Below are positions 36,573-48,400 of a stretch of DNA of 64,000 nucleotides, one piece after another; within the stretch, counting starts at the first letter, position 1, and each line of letters starts with the position of its first letter. A program made the translations under genes and the position numbers. This DNA comes from Schistocephalus solidus (lineage: Eukaryota > Platyhelminthes > Cestoda > Diphyllobothriidea > Diphyllobothriidae). The notes beneath the pieces are model-generated. The model saw nothing but the letters and a program-made list of their open reading frames with translations, searched no databases and was not told where the DNA came from. The stretch is taken from NCBI GenBank assembly GCA_017591395.1, contig WEDG01005619.1:248001-312000 (forward strand), written 5' to 3'.

Positions 36573-38360
36573 AAATTTCATTAAAGCCTGTTATTTACTA
36601 AAAGGGAAATTAGGAAGAAGTCATAAAGGTCTAGTTTGTGTTCATTTTTGGAGGCATTTTCAGCAAGATCAAACAACCAAATAAAAGGGGAACTCGCGTA
36701 AGCGGTAAATATAAATACTATCTTTTAAGTAGACTTGATCTTTATTAGTACGAAAAATAACTTCATTTTTAAGGAAGAAAAGTTATAAATCTAATTTGCT
36801 TATGCTTCAATGTAACAAAATGGTGATTTTAAACGAATTTCAGCATCACCTGCAAATTTTGGAAATATAGCATATTTGAACGCAACCTAAGAGGAAATGA
36901 GAGAGGCAAACTGCCACAGAACGGCTTGTTGCAGGTTGTCTCCTTATTTTCTGTGTCCGTTACGCCAAAATCTATGTAATTGGGGAACATATTCATTTTT
37001 GAAAACCGCAGCAACCTTATTATACGCCGCTTTATTAGCTTAAATATTTTACATTGCGAACTGTGCCAAGCGTCTGTTACAATTAACGATATTAGTTTAT
37101 TGAAAAATTGCCCAGAAAAACCAGTAAATTACCCATAAAGACTACACTGGGTTCCACAGGTGAGTTGCGAAGAAATTATTCGGGAGTAAATATAACGATT
37201 GACCAGTGCGGGTGTGATAAGAAATGGTAGAATTACTAAACGTAGACTCTGATAGCTGGGTAGGATTGCTCCACTTTCTCATGCTAAATTGGCAGGATTA
37301 GCAACAGTTTCCCTTGCAGCAAAATTTTCCAAAATTTTAGAGCAATTTCTTCTAATTAAATCTTGGAACGATTGCTTTTTTAGAATTGTGTAGGATTGTG
37401 AAACCTGCCGACCATGAGGTTTTTGATGGGAAGGACCAAGGATGTCTTAAATTCTTACCACTGTATGAACAAGAGAACAACCATACAGTTAAGTCACAAA
37501 TGCCCTAAACATTCAGTGTATAAGAGTTATTCACTATGAATTAGTGACAAGTAGGTAATATTGACGCAGAATTCGGTACGACCGCAACTTTGAACCATTA
37601 TGGTGACGAATGCGACTTGTTGGAAAAGAATTGTTAGCTTCAGTACTCGCAGTTAAAAATATTTTAGAAACTTTCAACTTATAACTGCAAAAGTGGTGTT
37701 ACGTATAAATAGAGACCTGATCCGAGAGGCAGCACTCCGTCATCTATAATTTTAGAATAAGGAGGTAAAAAGATGCTAGATAAGGATTAGTTCTATGGCC
37801 CTTTTTAAACGAGGGAAGGAGATCAGATACCCACCTCAATGCAGATGGCTTACTGCCAAATTCCACAGAAAATAGAGTTAAATTTAGTGTTAAGTTGCTA
37901 ATAATAAAAACCAATAGATTTAGGATATATTTTAGCAAATATTGTCCCATAAATAGTGAATGAGGTTTAAAAAGATTCTAGAACTCGCTTTAAGAAAGCT
38001 TTGTTGTTAATCAGAAATATATTGCCAACGTAAAACTGTATGCTACTAGCAATTTACGTTCATTTTAATAAGGATTGAGCACTTGTGGTTACAGTTGAAA
38101 TCGCGCGTAAGTTTTGCTTCGTCCAGCTCTTAACGGAGTGGAAGACCTCATAGCTAGTGATGGTGCACCTAACAGAAGTGAGTAATTATGAGAGAAGGGC
38201 ATACTTACTTCTTGAGCTTACTACCTGCATAAGTAAAATATTTGAAAAAATAAAACAACGTAAATTGATACGTTTGAAATTATAGTAAGGAACATACAGT
38301 ACTGTAACTATGGCCTTACATCATATTTGTCATTGACAAATACAATGTCCCATATCCTTT

Positions 38361-38685
38361 GTGGTCGCAAAAAGCGTTTTCTAGTGACTCTAAGGCTCCC
38401 TTGACCGACAACCAACTTCGCATCTGCGGTACCACCTCCTACCACGTCGCGTCACAGCGACGATGCAGTAACCTAGATAATTGCCATACACCTTTTCCCT
38501 CCCTTCCCATCCCTGGCCCCTATAGGACTAGACTATAACCCAGACCTCTGAACGCCCTCAACCCTCTGCCCCAAACTTACTGCATATTGGAAGTTTAAAC
38601 TTTCGTTACTCTATCCTTCCTTATATTATTTTAAAGGCCTGATGAGAAATAATCGAAAGCGTACGTTCGCCAAACTTACGTGGGT
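38361..38685 (+). repeat. PLE 3'-terminal unit, copy A (upstream of PLE1)
   Basis: A direct repeat of 41029..41325. Shared blocks in order are caaaaagcgttt, aggctcccttg, gcatctgcg, a cacctcct.ccacgtc block, cctctgaacgccct, a tatattattttaaaggcct block, aataatcgaaag and gtacgttcgcc. Translation of its left part gives a degraded form of the PLE C-terminal tail (FLVTLRLP then PPPTTSRH). It is therefore either the 3' end of an older PLE or the upstream pseudo-LTR of PLE1. Confidence 0.75.
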
Positions 38686-39239
38686 ATCATTGCTGAATTT
38701 TAACAATCCAAGGATCCCTCGATGTTCAAGGTACACAATGAGTACCTGCCTTAAAACACCTGCCTTGCTGGAGCAACCGTGGTTTCTGAATTAATCACCA
38801 ATTGCACTGTAAGCGCTGAGTATCCGCACGAATACTGGAGGTTGCTTCGTAAGAACCAGACAAGAATCTCAACCATAACATTAAAGATATATTCTGAGAA
38901 TCGAAGATCAACGAGCTACATCGTTATCTTCATCAACGCATGGCCATTTTAGAGGAATTAACCAATGAAGAATGAAACTAATTTTGCAGCTACGTTCAGA
39001 CTGTCACCCGAAGACGTATGGAAGGGAAATGGATAAAACTTCTCCGCAGTGTTAACCCGGTGAAGGTGCAAGCAACTTTTCAAAATGCTCCGGAGCAGTA
39101 CGTACGAGATTACACTTACTTTATGCTTGACAAATACCTGATCGAAGTAGTATCTCTAGGCCACTATTTTATTTTCTTAATCAAAGGCCAAACAGATTAT
39201 TAAAATAGGTTCAATTTGAAAACCTTTAGAGTCAGATGC

Positions 39240-41210
39240 ATTACCTAATACCTACAACACCGGAAGAAGCGGAGTATTTCAAATCAACGCTCGTGAATTT
39301 CTGCTACCAAGTTCGTAAAAAAAACCGTCAGAATTGGGCATGCACGAAAGAACGTCTGGAAAAAAACTAAAAGAATTACGTCAAAACAAGGAAATATTTA
39401 TGAACGAACCGGACAAGTGTTCTGGTCTCGTTCTAATGAATAAGTGTTAACGTTTCGAATATCGAATCAATCATGGCTGATGACACTAAATTCAAAAGAG
39501 AGAAACATAATAAGGACCAAACGTAAAGCGTAGGAGCCCAAATAACAACATGTCTTCGGAAACTGAAAGATTAAGTTTTCCTTACTGAACAGTATTTCGA
39601 GGCTTTTAAACCCATGGGCACAACCACCCCCAAGGCTGTATGGTGTACCAGAGATCCAAAAATCAGATCTTCCAATACGGTCGATATTAGACATGTGTAA
39701 TTCGCCCGTTAATGCATTTGCGAAGTGTCTGGCAAGAAGGCTTAAGCAAATTTGACTCCAAATAGCAGCACAAGGCCTACAGGGCACCTTTGATTTAATC
39801 GATTCCATAAGAAATACAAATCTTAATGTGAAAACGATGATATTCTTAGATGTCACATCTTTGTTCACTAACATTCCCCTCGCGAAAACCATAGAATATT
39901 TATGTGAAGAGATTTTAAGACAGGATTTTCCGATTGGCATGCCGGTCGAAGACCTCAAGAAATTGCTCTTTCGCTGTGCTTTAAATGTGCAATGCAGTTT
40001 CGATGGCAAATTTTACCGTCAGATCGATGGTGTAGCGACAAATTCACCCCTTGGACCTCTACTGTTTGATGTTTTTATCGGAAGACTAGAGAACAACCAA
40101 CTCTCTCCAGTTAAAAAAGAACTTTTTTCGTATGATCAATATGAAGACGATACCATTGCAATAGCAGATGAAAAACTTCTGTTGGAAATTCTCCTGGATA
40201 AAGTGAATCAGGCTCACGCAGCGTTAACTTCCACTTTGGGAATAGTGAACGGAGAGGGCCTCCCCTTGCTGCACGTCCTACTTAATAGCACACCTGATGG
40301 AACAATTCGTAGAAGGGTATTTCGTTAGAAGACATGGAGAGGGCAATACACAAACTTCGACAGTTTTGTTCCGCTTAGCCAGAAACGAAGACTAGTAAGC
40401 TGCATCACCAACCGAGCTAGGAAAATATTTACTCCAGGTACGCTGGAAAAAGAACTCGCCCTGATACAGAACACCCTCCGAGAAAGCGGTTTTCCTGAGA
40501 AGTTTATCAGTAAGTATATGGAGGAACGTCCCCCAAAATCGGACGAGCCAGTGGCTGAAAAGATAGAATTATTAATCGCACTGCCTTTTCGAGGGGATCC
40601 GGTGAGCGAACTACATCGTCGCTTAAACGCTGCTAGCGCGCGCACGTACCCATCCGTTACGTTAAGGCTATTGTTCTCAATCACTCCACTTTTTCGCCTC
40701 GAAGGCAAGGATAGACTGCCGTTTCAGACCTCCTCAATGTGCACCTACACCTTCACTTGCTCCTATAGAGCAGGATATATTGGTTGAAAAACTAGGCACC
40801 TGTCCAAGAGGATGCGAGAGCAGCATCCTCTTTGGCTAAATCAAGGCACAGTAAAGTCCATCTCGAGCGCAAGTGTAGCTCATTTAGTTGACAGCGGTGT
40901 CCGGGTAGACGTCAACCAAGAATTCCGAGTAATCTATAAAGTGCCGACTTAACACCCCAAATTCCGGCGTCAACGGATACTTGCGACGGCATAGGCAGTG
41001 GCCATACGGTTGAACAACCCAACTTTGTGTCCACAAAAAGCGTTTGTAGTGGCCCTCAGGCTCCCTTGGCCGAAAATAAACTCAGCATCTGCGTTTACAC
41101 CTCCTGCCACGTCACATCACAGGGACGAAGCAGTAAAATCGGTAATGGTCGCACACGTTCCCCCTCCCCTCCCCATCCTTCGCCCCTGTAGGACCTCTGA
41201 ACGCCCTTAA
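39240..41210 (+). pseudogene. Penelope-like element polyprotein, one frame with five stops (PLE1)
   Basis: This nearly complete PLE encodes a reverse transcriptase, linker and GIY-YIG endonuclease, used for target-primed insertion. Upstream similarity begins near 39.25 kb in broken frames (EYFKSTLVNFCYQVRKK, KELRQNKEIFMNEPDK). From 39567 to TAA at 41208..41210 everything lies in one frame. In order: LYGVPEIQKSDLPIRSILDM, FLDVTSLFTNIPL (motif A), DGVATNSPLGPLL, YEDDTIAI (Asp-Asp kept, usual V now E), GQYTNFDSFVPLSQKRR (linker), RLNAASARTYPSVTLRLLF, YTFTCSYRAGYIG (GIY-YIG), and AIRLNNPTLCPQKAFV with LRLPWP (C-terminal tail). Internal stops are TGA 39753, TAG 40326, TGA 40785, TAA 40950 and TAG 40992. 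No frameshift occurs in the 1.64 kb. It is antisense to the host gene. Confidence 0.9.
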
Positions 41211-41325
41211 CCCTCTGCTCCATACTTACTGCTAATTGGATGTTTAAAATTTTGTTATTCTACCATCACTTATATTATTTTAAAGGCCTCATGATAAATA
41301 ATCGAAAGTGTACGTTCGCCAAATC
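41029..41325 (+). repeat. PLE 3'-terminal unit, copy B (end of PLE1)
   Basis: This contains the last codons and 3' UTR of PLE1 and is a direct repeat of 38361..38685. PLE1 is thus bracketed by the two copies, the arrangement described for pseudo-LTRs of Penelope elements. Its right end (gtacgttcgcc at about 41312..41322) lies within about 10 bp of PLE2 coding sequence. Confidence 0.8.
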
Positions 41326-41328
41326 GAC

Positions 41329-42475
41329 ATTATTGTATCCTTTGATACCACTTCCCTTTTCACTTCTATTCCGCAGCACCTGGCAATCGCGAAAATCGAA
41401 TTACTTCTACGAGATCAATAAAATGAAAAGGATAATCACCTCGGACACGCTTAATCCTCGAAATCCTGAAGTCTGTCTTATGACGTACTTCACCTTTGAC
41501 GGAACAATACGATCTGGTCAAAGGCACGCCAATGGGGTTGGCGATCTCAGGACACATAGCTGAGGCCGTCCTACAACGATTGGAGTCAATGGTTTTCCGA
41601 TACCACAGACCAAAAGTCTGGGCTTGGTATGTGGATGACACCTTCGTCGTCACCGAACGGGATCAGGTGCTGGAATACAAACGACATCTAAACGCTGTCT
41701 TCCCAGATGTAAAATTTACGATGGAGGAAGAGAAAAACAACAAACTGGCCTTTCCTGATATCCTCGTCTGTCACAATGGTGGCCTAAAAACCAAAGTATT
41801 CTCGCAAGCGATAAACACGACGCAAATGTTGAGTTACAACAGCAACCACCCAATGAGACACAAACGCAGTTGCATAAGGCACTATACCAGCGTGAGGAGA
41901 CACACTGCAGTGAACCGGAAGACAAGGTTGCTGAAGTACAATGTCTTCGAATGACTACCCACGCAACTTCATAAAGCAGTGCCTACGCAACCGAGACGAG
42001 AGACCAAATCCGACCGGCCCCAAATTTTGGCGAGCTATACCGTACGAGAAGAATGTCTTGGAAGCCGTTAGCCACCTTTTCACACCCCTTGAAGTTGGAG
42101 TTGCACACAGACCGGAGACAACCAGAAGGCGTCATAATTAGACGCTAAAAGACCCAATGCCGCGACAAGAAACTTCTGAGGTTGTTCATCGGGTCTGGTG
42201 AAATTTTGGACAAAGAAACTTTGTCGGAGAAACTGGAAGATGCGAACGGCCGAGCCTGCAGCAGCAGTGAGGAGGAACGACGCTAACTCCCAAGTCGCGG
42301 CTCCTTCTACGGGACCTGGTCACACATTCTAGTTGGATGAAGCTAAAATTTTCGCTCGAGGCGACAACCGCGTGAGACGCGAACTGCTCAAGTCATGGTT
42401 TTCCGACCCTAAATCAATCAACAAGCGCAATGACCTGCCTGCTCCATATTCGGTGTTAAGACTTGCCTGGGCAAA
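41329..42475 (+). pseudogene. 5'-truncated Penelope-like element of a second family (PLE2)
   Basis: Homology starts abruptly at VSFDTTSLFTSIPQHLAIAK (motif A), directly after the PLE1 3' end. It continues with CLMTYFTFDG, then VKGTPMGLAISGHIAEAVLQ, WAWYVDDTFVV (catalytic YVDD intact), FPDVKFTMEEEKNNKLAFPD, NSNHPMRHKRSC, NDYPRNFIKQCLRNRDERPN, FVGETGR (part of GIY-YIG) and ARGDNRVRRELLKSWF with SINKRNDLP. Frameshifts occur near 41400, 41495, 41945 and within the endonuclease, with stops near 42140 and 42210. The GTPMG-type motif distinguishes it from PLE1, which has DGVA...SPLGPLL. About 400 bp of probable 3' UTR follow, to about 42.9 kb. Confidence 0.85.
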
Positions 42476-45400
42476 GAAGTAAGTCACGCGGAGAACGCAC
42501 GGGTTACCACTGCTCTTGGTGCCAATGTCGGCGAGTCAAAGTACCCAAGAGCTCAAACGAATGATGAAATCCCACGGTCAGCATCTCGACTACGGGCAAT
42601 CATCGCACCACGTGCGATGGGCGTGGGGACCGATAATCTTGACAAGCACGCTAGCACACAGCAACGGCATGGCAACTGCATACTGCAACAGCTGCCAGTC
42701 AGACAGCTATCATACCACCTGCAACTGTCTTCGATGCGCTCAGGAAATGCCAATGTTGATAGGCATGTAGTGGCCTAGCAAGTACATCTTAGAAATGCTG
42801 CAAAATCTGGGCGATTCAATACCCTTATCTGACTTTGTCTCTGAGAAAGGATTCTAGTGAGAATCTGAAATGTCAAGCTGATGTAGCTGCTGTTCCAGTG
42901 ATCGTGTCTCCTTCTTCACGGCTACTTCCTGTAACTCGCCTCTTCTCTTCTATTAGCAAGCAGCTAGTTTGTTTTGGTTGGAAAGTTATAGCCTAACTAA
43001 TACCGTTGGTCCGGACAATGAGTCAGCCTGGTTAGAGGGGCCGTCAATGGACGGGAAAAGGGGAGCTTGTACCAAAACATCGAAGAAACACAAAATGCGA
43101 AACCTCTTTGCAAGCAAGACTATGAAGGTGAAATGGCAATATTTAAATAGTAGCATGGTTTCATAAAATTTCTTCCCATAGATAGGGAATCAGCGAGGCT
43201 AATTATATTTATCCGGGTACTGAAATATTTAAACTTGTGATCATGCTGGAGGTCTTTACGGCCGTATTGCTTAAGGCAGGCTTATTAGATTTTGTAATGC
43301 AGAAAGCTGACATCGAATCCAATGACGGGAAAACTTCAAGCTGCTCCAGGATGATAGGTGCAAAGTCTGTTGGAGTAAGCACAAACTATCTAAGCCCGAA
43401 TGAATAAATTTTCATCTGTTCCAATCCCATGAAAAAGAGTTTTACTCGTAGAGAGGGCTGTTCTTTAATTGTCGATTTAGCTCGCGCAATCTTCTTACAC
43501 CTACCTTTTAAGGCGCTGTATATTCTGCGATATTTACTGAAGCAACTTATTGAACAAAACAGTGTAGATTAAGTAACGCCCTTCAGTTGAAGGATGTCTA
43601 CGAGAGCTGGGGAACTCTAGCCCGGCCTAGCCATTGAAATTGTATCCAAGAGGCAAAATTCGTCATGTGGGAACCGCAAAACATTTCCACTTCCTAGTAT
43701 CAGTACTCATCCGAAGACGTTGTTTTATTATGTAAGTGATGGATTTGTGCAATGAATTTTTTGTGAAAGGATCCACTGCAAATGAAAACTTGACTGAGAA
43801 CACTACCAAGTTTCCGCAGATATTAGAAACAGAAGGGAAAAACGATTTTCTTGATGGTCTGTGCTGTGGTCTCGAAGCGCTCATCCCGTTATTACCCTAC
43901 TGAGTGACCAAAGTAAAACTTTAAGTCCAACTACTTTCAGGGTGCTAAAATAAAGGCTGATGTCTTGCTGTTTTAATGGACGAATATTCTTTGCTTCATA
44001 GAGGACGTGAAGATAGAAGGAAAAACCTCTTTCCCAATGAAAATTGCAAGAATATATCCCTAGATAGTTCGAGCAGTGTACAAATGCTCCGGAGGCATAC
44101 GGCGGACTGGGTTGCTCTAACAACAAACCCACTCCAAAACCTTCTTACAATGGGCTCCTAATTGTCTCATAGGTGCTCAACTTCATCAATTTAAAAACGT
44201 CTGTGCTAGTGATCTTCTTCGTATAAACTAGGAGCAAGAATTCTTTTGAACTGGTCTTCATATATTACTCTTAAAATTTTAGTGAACACAACTGCCACAC
44301 CAACAGTCCAGCGTTCCACTCCCTAATATTTATTGTCAAGCGCATATGAATGCTAGAGTAGGGGAGCAATTGGTTGTACTTCGCGGCTTATAACGGCGGA
44401 AATTCAAAGAGCCTATCTAGAGTTCTAAAAAAGTGCAGTGCAAAAAGTTACCAATGCTTTACTGTCAAATATAATATCGCTCACAAATGTCAGAACATAT
44501 TATCCTAACCACCTGAGCCGTAATAGAGAACAAATATCAATCATGTATTCAGGAGCATCTCAAATAACGCTGAAGCAATTAGTCTAAAGTCATAAAAATA
44601 TGATGCGTTCAGCGACCGGGGTCTACTGTTATTTCCACCCATGGATCCATCCAAATAACAGGGTTTCCTGTTTTGGTCTGAGGAAGAGAGTTTAAGTTTT
44701 CCATACTATTGTTTTTATTAAAGTTTCTACCAGTTTTAGTTTCCTTTAAAAACTTTAAGTATTTATTTTCTCATAAATATACTATAAACCTCTGTCTCTT
44801 GGGTCTTGGCCTATCGGCTTTGGACCTGTGACTAAGTGCACTTTAAAGGCTGTGGTCGCAGACTAATGTTGTTGTATTCATATTTGACATCCGGTAAGAA
44901 AGCTGGAGGCAGCAGGTTTTAGTAAAATGAATTATTCCCATCTACGAAGAGCTTCCCTTGTTCTAAAGGAAGTTTCTTTTGGCAGTAAAACTAAATAGCC
45001 GGAAGCAATTTATTTAATTGCTGAAACTCATTTTAAAACACTAATGTACCAAAATCAAATACACATTCAACTGCTTAGCAAGTTCATTCACCTTTGTTTA
45101 AGTGGAATCGTCTACTTTCTTATTGTTCCCTCAGCCTTTGGTGCTCGAACAAATAACTGCTCCTTGTGTCTTGAAATGTTATCAAAAACTGGTTCAACGT
45201 CGGTCTAAATCTTTGAACCAGACCTGTACATTTTATAAATAAAGGAGGCCCCTTTGTTCTGAATTTAAATAGATGCGATATCAGCACATTTTGCATATAA
45301 ATGCTGGGCTAATGGTGCCGAGAGCCTAGCAAAAGATTTTTCTGCGATGTTTGCAAGTTTGCGTAGCCATACTAAAATTGGTATGTGAAACGCTTTTATT

Positions 45401-48400
45401 TCCAAGCTGCAGAATCGCTATACATATTGCATCGGCAATCTAAAAATATAAAACGCATACTCAAATATAGCTTTTATGTTATCAATAACATCTTTCTCCC
45501 TCAAATGCTATCTAACTGATTGCCCAGCCTTTTAACTGTAAGTTAAGTATGTGAACATTCCCCTTCATTATAGTTTTATCCTCGAAAGGGCAATTTTTCA
45601 CTTAGCGAGTTTTCTACAAGCCGTTTCCAAATTTATAAATAGTTGCCAAATTACATCAAGTCACAAATAATTTAAAGCAGTGAATAAAGGCCCGATATAT
45701 ATTAATCTGACCGGACAAGAGACAAAGATAATTTAGATCTTCTCAAATGGGGCTACCGGAGCAAATGCACACTATACAAATATGCAGACTTAGTGCACCA
45801 TGGAAATGCTGTAGTTTTCAAAGCAAATGCTGCCGTCCAAGGAAAAGGGCAGTAGTTTAGTTTTTCATCGTGGAATGATACAAATAATTGTTAAAAGTTG
45901 AAGATATATGAAGTAATTTTGACCATTCGATTATAGCGAACCGGCTTATAATTTACTGTATAGCCTGTTATGAAGTTCGCATATATAATAATAATCATAA
46001 TAAGATACCGCGTTTAGAGGTTTTATAGAAGCACTTTTTATAATATTTCATCGAGAAAATTATCAATTCAGTTTTCAAAGTAACCAATTACTTGTCTGCA
46101 TATATCATATCAACTATAGTATAAGGTTGTGTTTAAGAAAATGGACATACAAAATGTTTTATAAGAAGTTCACGCCTTTGCTAGAGATTGAACCGTTTTT
46201 AAAATTAACTGAAGAAAATCTTCGCCAACACAATTATTTATAACAAAAAGCCAAGGAATTTATGCCAATAACCCATTAATATGCTATTGTTTGGCATTAT
46301 TTAACTTGAAATTGGAAAGACAAAGAGTTCGGAAGATCTGTGAAACGGTTAAACAGGCTCGATTTATATGAGGCCGGCTTGCTTTTTTTACTTTTGACTG
46401 AACCATAATTTACAATTTTTAATGAATGTTTCTATGTCAATGACTAAAATACAGTTAAAATTTAACTTTGATGTAAATAAATAAAAATAAATTTAACATT
46501 GATTGCCTAAGAAGATAGATTACCATGGACATGTCACAACTAAAATTGCAAACTTGAGGCTGATCTCCGATAAGGCGGTAGGATACAATAGGGGTGGCGT
46601 AACCTACTTAAATAGAAAAGTCTATCAAATACTTTCGAGAGAAAGAGGTTACTTAGCTATTTTGTGTTCATCGATATCAATTAAAGTAGCAAGAAAATTT
46701 TAATATGTAATTTTAACAGAAAGGAGTTGAGGTGCCTTAAAAATTTAGAATCTTGTTTCTGATTAATACGTAGGAGCATCCACTAGGAGTTAAAGATCCT
46801 TTAGAAGACGAATTTCCTCTGTCTACAAATGCAGATCCAAAATAAGTAAAGTTGCATATAATTTATGAAATATCCTCAAATGTTTGAAAAATGCTATTGA
46901 AAAAATCTCAAATTTAATGTATCGTGCAAACATATAGATATCGAAGCGTTGAGTGTTGCTCGATTTCTTTATTAAGTAAGCTTATTTTAAGATCTTGAAA
47001 AAAATAAAATTAAACAAAGTAATACCCTTCAATACTATGATTTTCTGGTAACTCGTTTGGCCCAAAACCCAGATACCTGGGGTCAGTGGTAATGATGAAT
47101 ATTTCAAACCTCACTCTGATTGACATTAAAAACTGACATAGCATTATAAAAAAATAGAAAAACAACGTGTCTGCGTGACTTGTGATAGCTCGCAGGTCTC
47201 TCATCTGATCACTGCCATAGGAAGGAATACAAGGCACAGTTTCCTCGCATTCGTTCGTAGGTGGGCTGAATATGGGAAAGTGGGCTGTTAGGGAGGCGGT
47301 GGACGCAAATGTAGAGCAAAAGAGTTATTCACCGGAAGTAAACGGTATTTCAGAGGGGGCTGACCATAGGCGCACCATGTGATGGTGCCTGTCTGTTCGC
47401 GTGCTTGCGAAAGACTGCAGAAAAATGTGTGGGAGTTTCAAATGCTTTCTCTCTGATGGGCAAGAACACATGAGAGGAAGAACACTTTAAGAAATGGTCG
47501 ACAAGAACGAGATGAAAAGGGCTGAGGTGATAGAATGTTTATAAGAAAAGCTCCGAGGACCAATGAAAGACCATATTGAAGCGTAGGATAAAAATGAAAA
47601 GCCAGATTCAAACTAGGATAAATTTAAAATAATTAAAGGATCGTGCAACAAAAAAATGTTTTACGGCTCCTATAAACTATATTACAATGCTGAGGCAATG
47701 TTATATTATAACGAAGAACTATTTTTCCGCTAAAACACTGGTTTTAACAAGGAATATAATTAACTCGCAGACACAAAGAACCATTTCAAATTCAGCATTT
47801 AAGCAACAGATCGAATTTATCCCCTGAAATCAGACATCACATTTACTAAGCGGCTTTTGGATGGATGGATGTTGGGTGAACGTTAGATTGGGGTGGAAAG
47901 CCATTCGTAGTGTGTAAAAATCCTTGATACTTTTGCCCAACTAGCAAAGTCTAGTTAGGGAGTCTTTTTAAATTAAAGAAATGTGTCTTAAGATACCGGC
48001 TAAAGTAGAAAGTCATGTAGGACAAATAAAAATAGAACCCAGAATAGAAAGCTTAGGTGCAAATTATACGCTGTTTTCAGTTTGCCCTGCCCGTCAGCCA
48101 TATTGCAACGCATTCGACGGTACAATACACAGGTGACTTTGAGCACTGTGCTTCATATTTGTAACACAAAGTTTCCTTTGCAGGGAGTGCGAGATAAGTA
48201 AACTTATATTACTGATACATCGCCTTGGGAAAAACCTTATATTTTAATGAAACAAGCTTGATCTCATTCAGATTATGCCATTTGAAATCGGGAGATTCCA
48301 GATAATTTATCTGTTTCTTTGTGTTTGGATGACGTTCCTTTCGTTTATTATCACATTTTGTCATACTTTGAACCATTCGTGGTTTGTACCGCTGCGTTTA

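Noticed and set aside
39467..40009. A 180-codon minus-strand open frame
   Set aside because: It is a shadow of PLE1. The reverse-transcriptase motifs are all on the plus strand.
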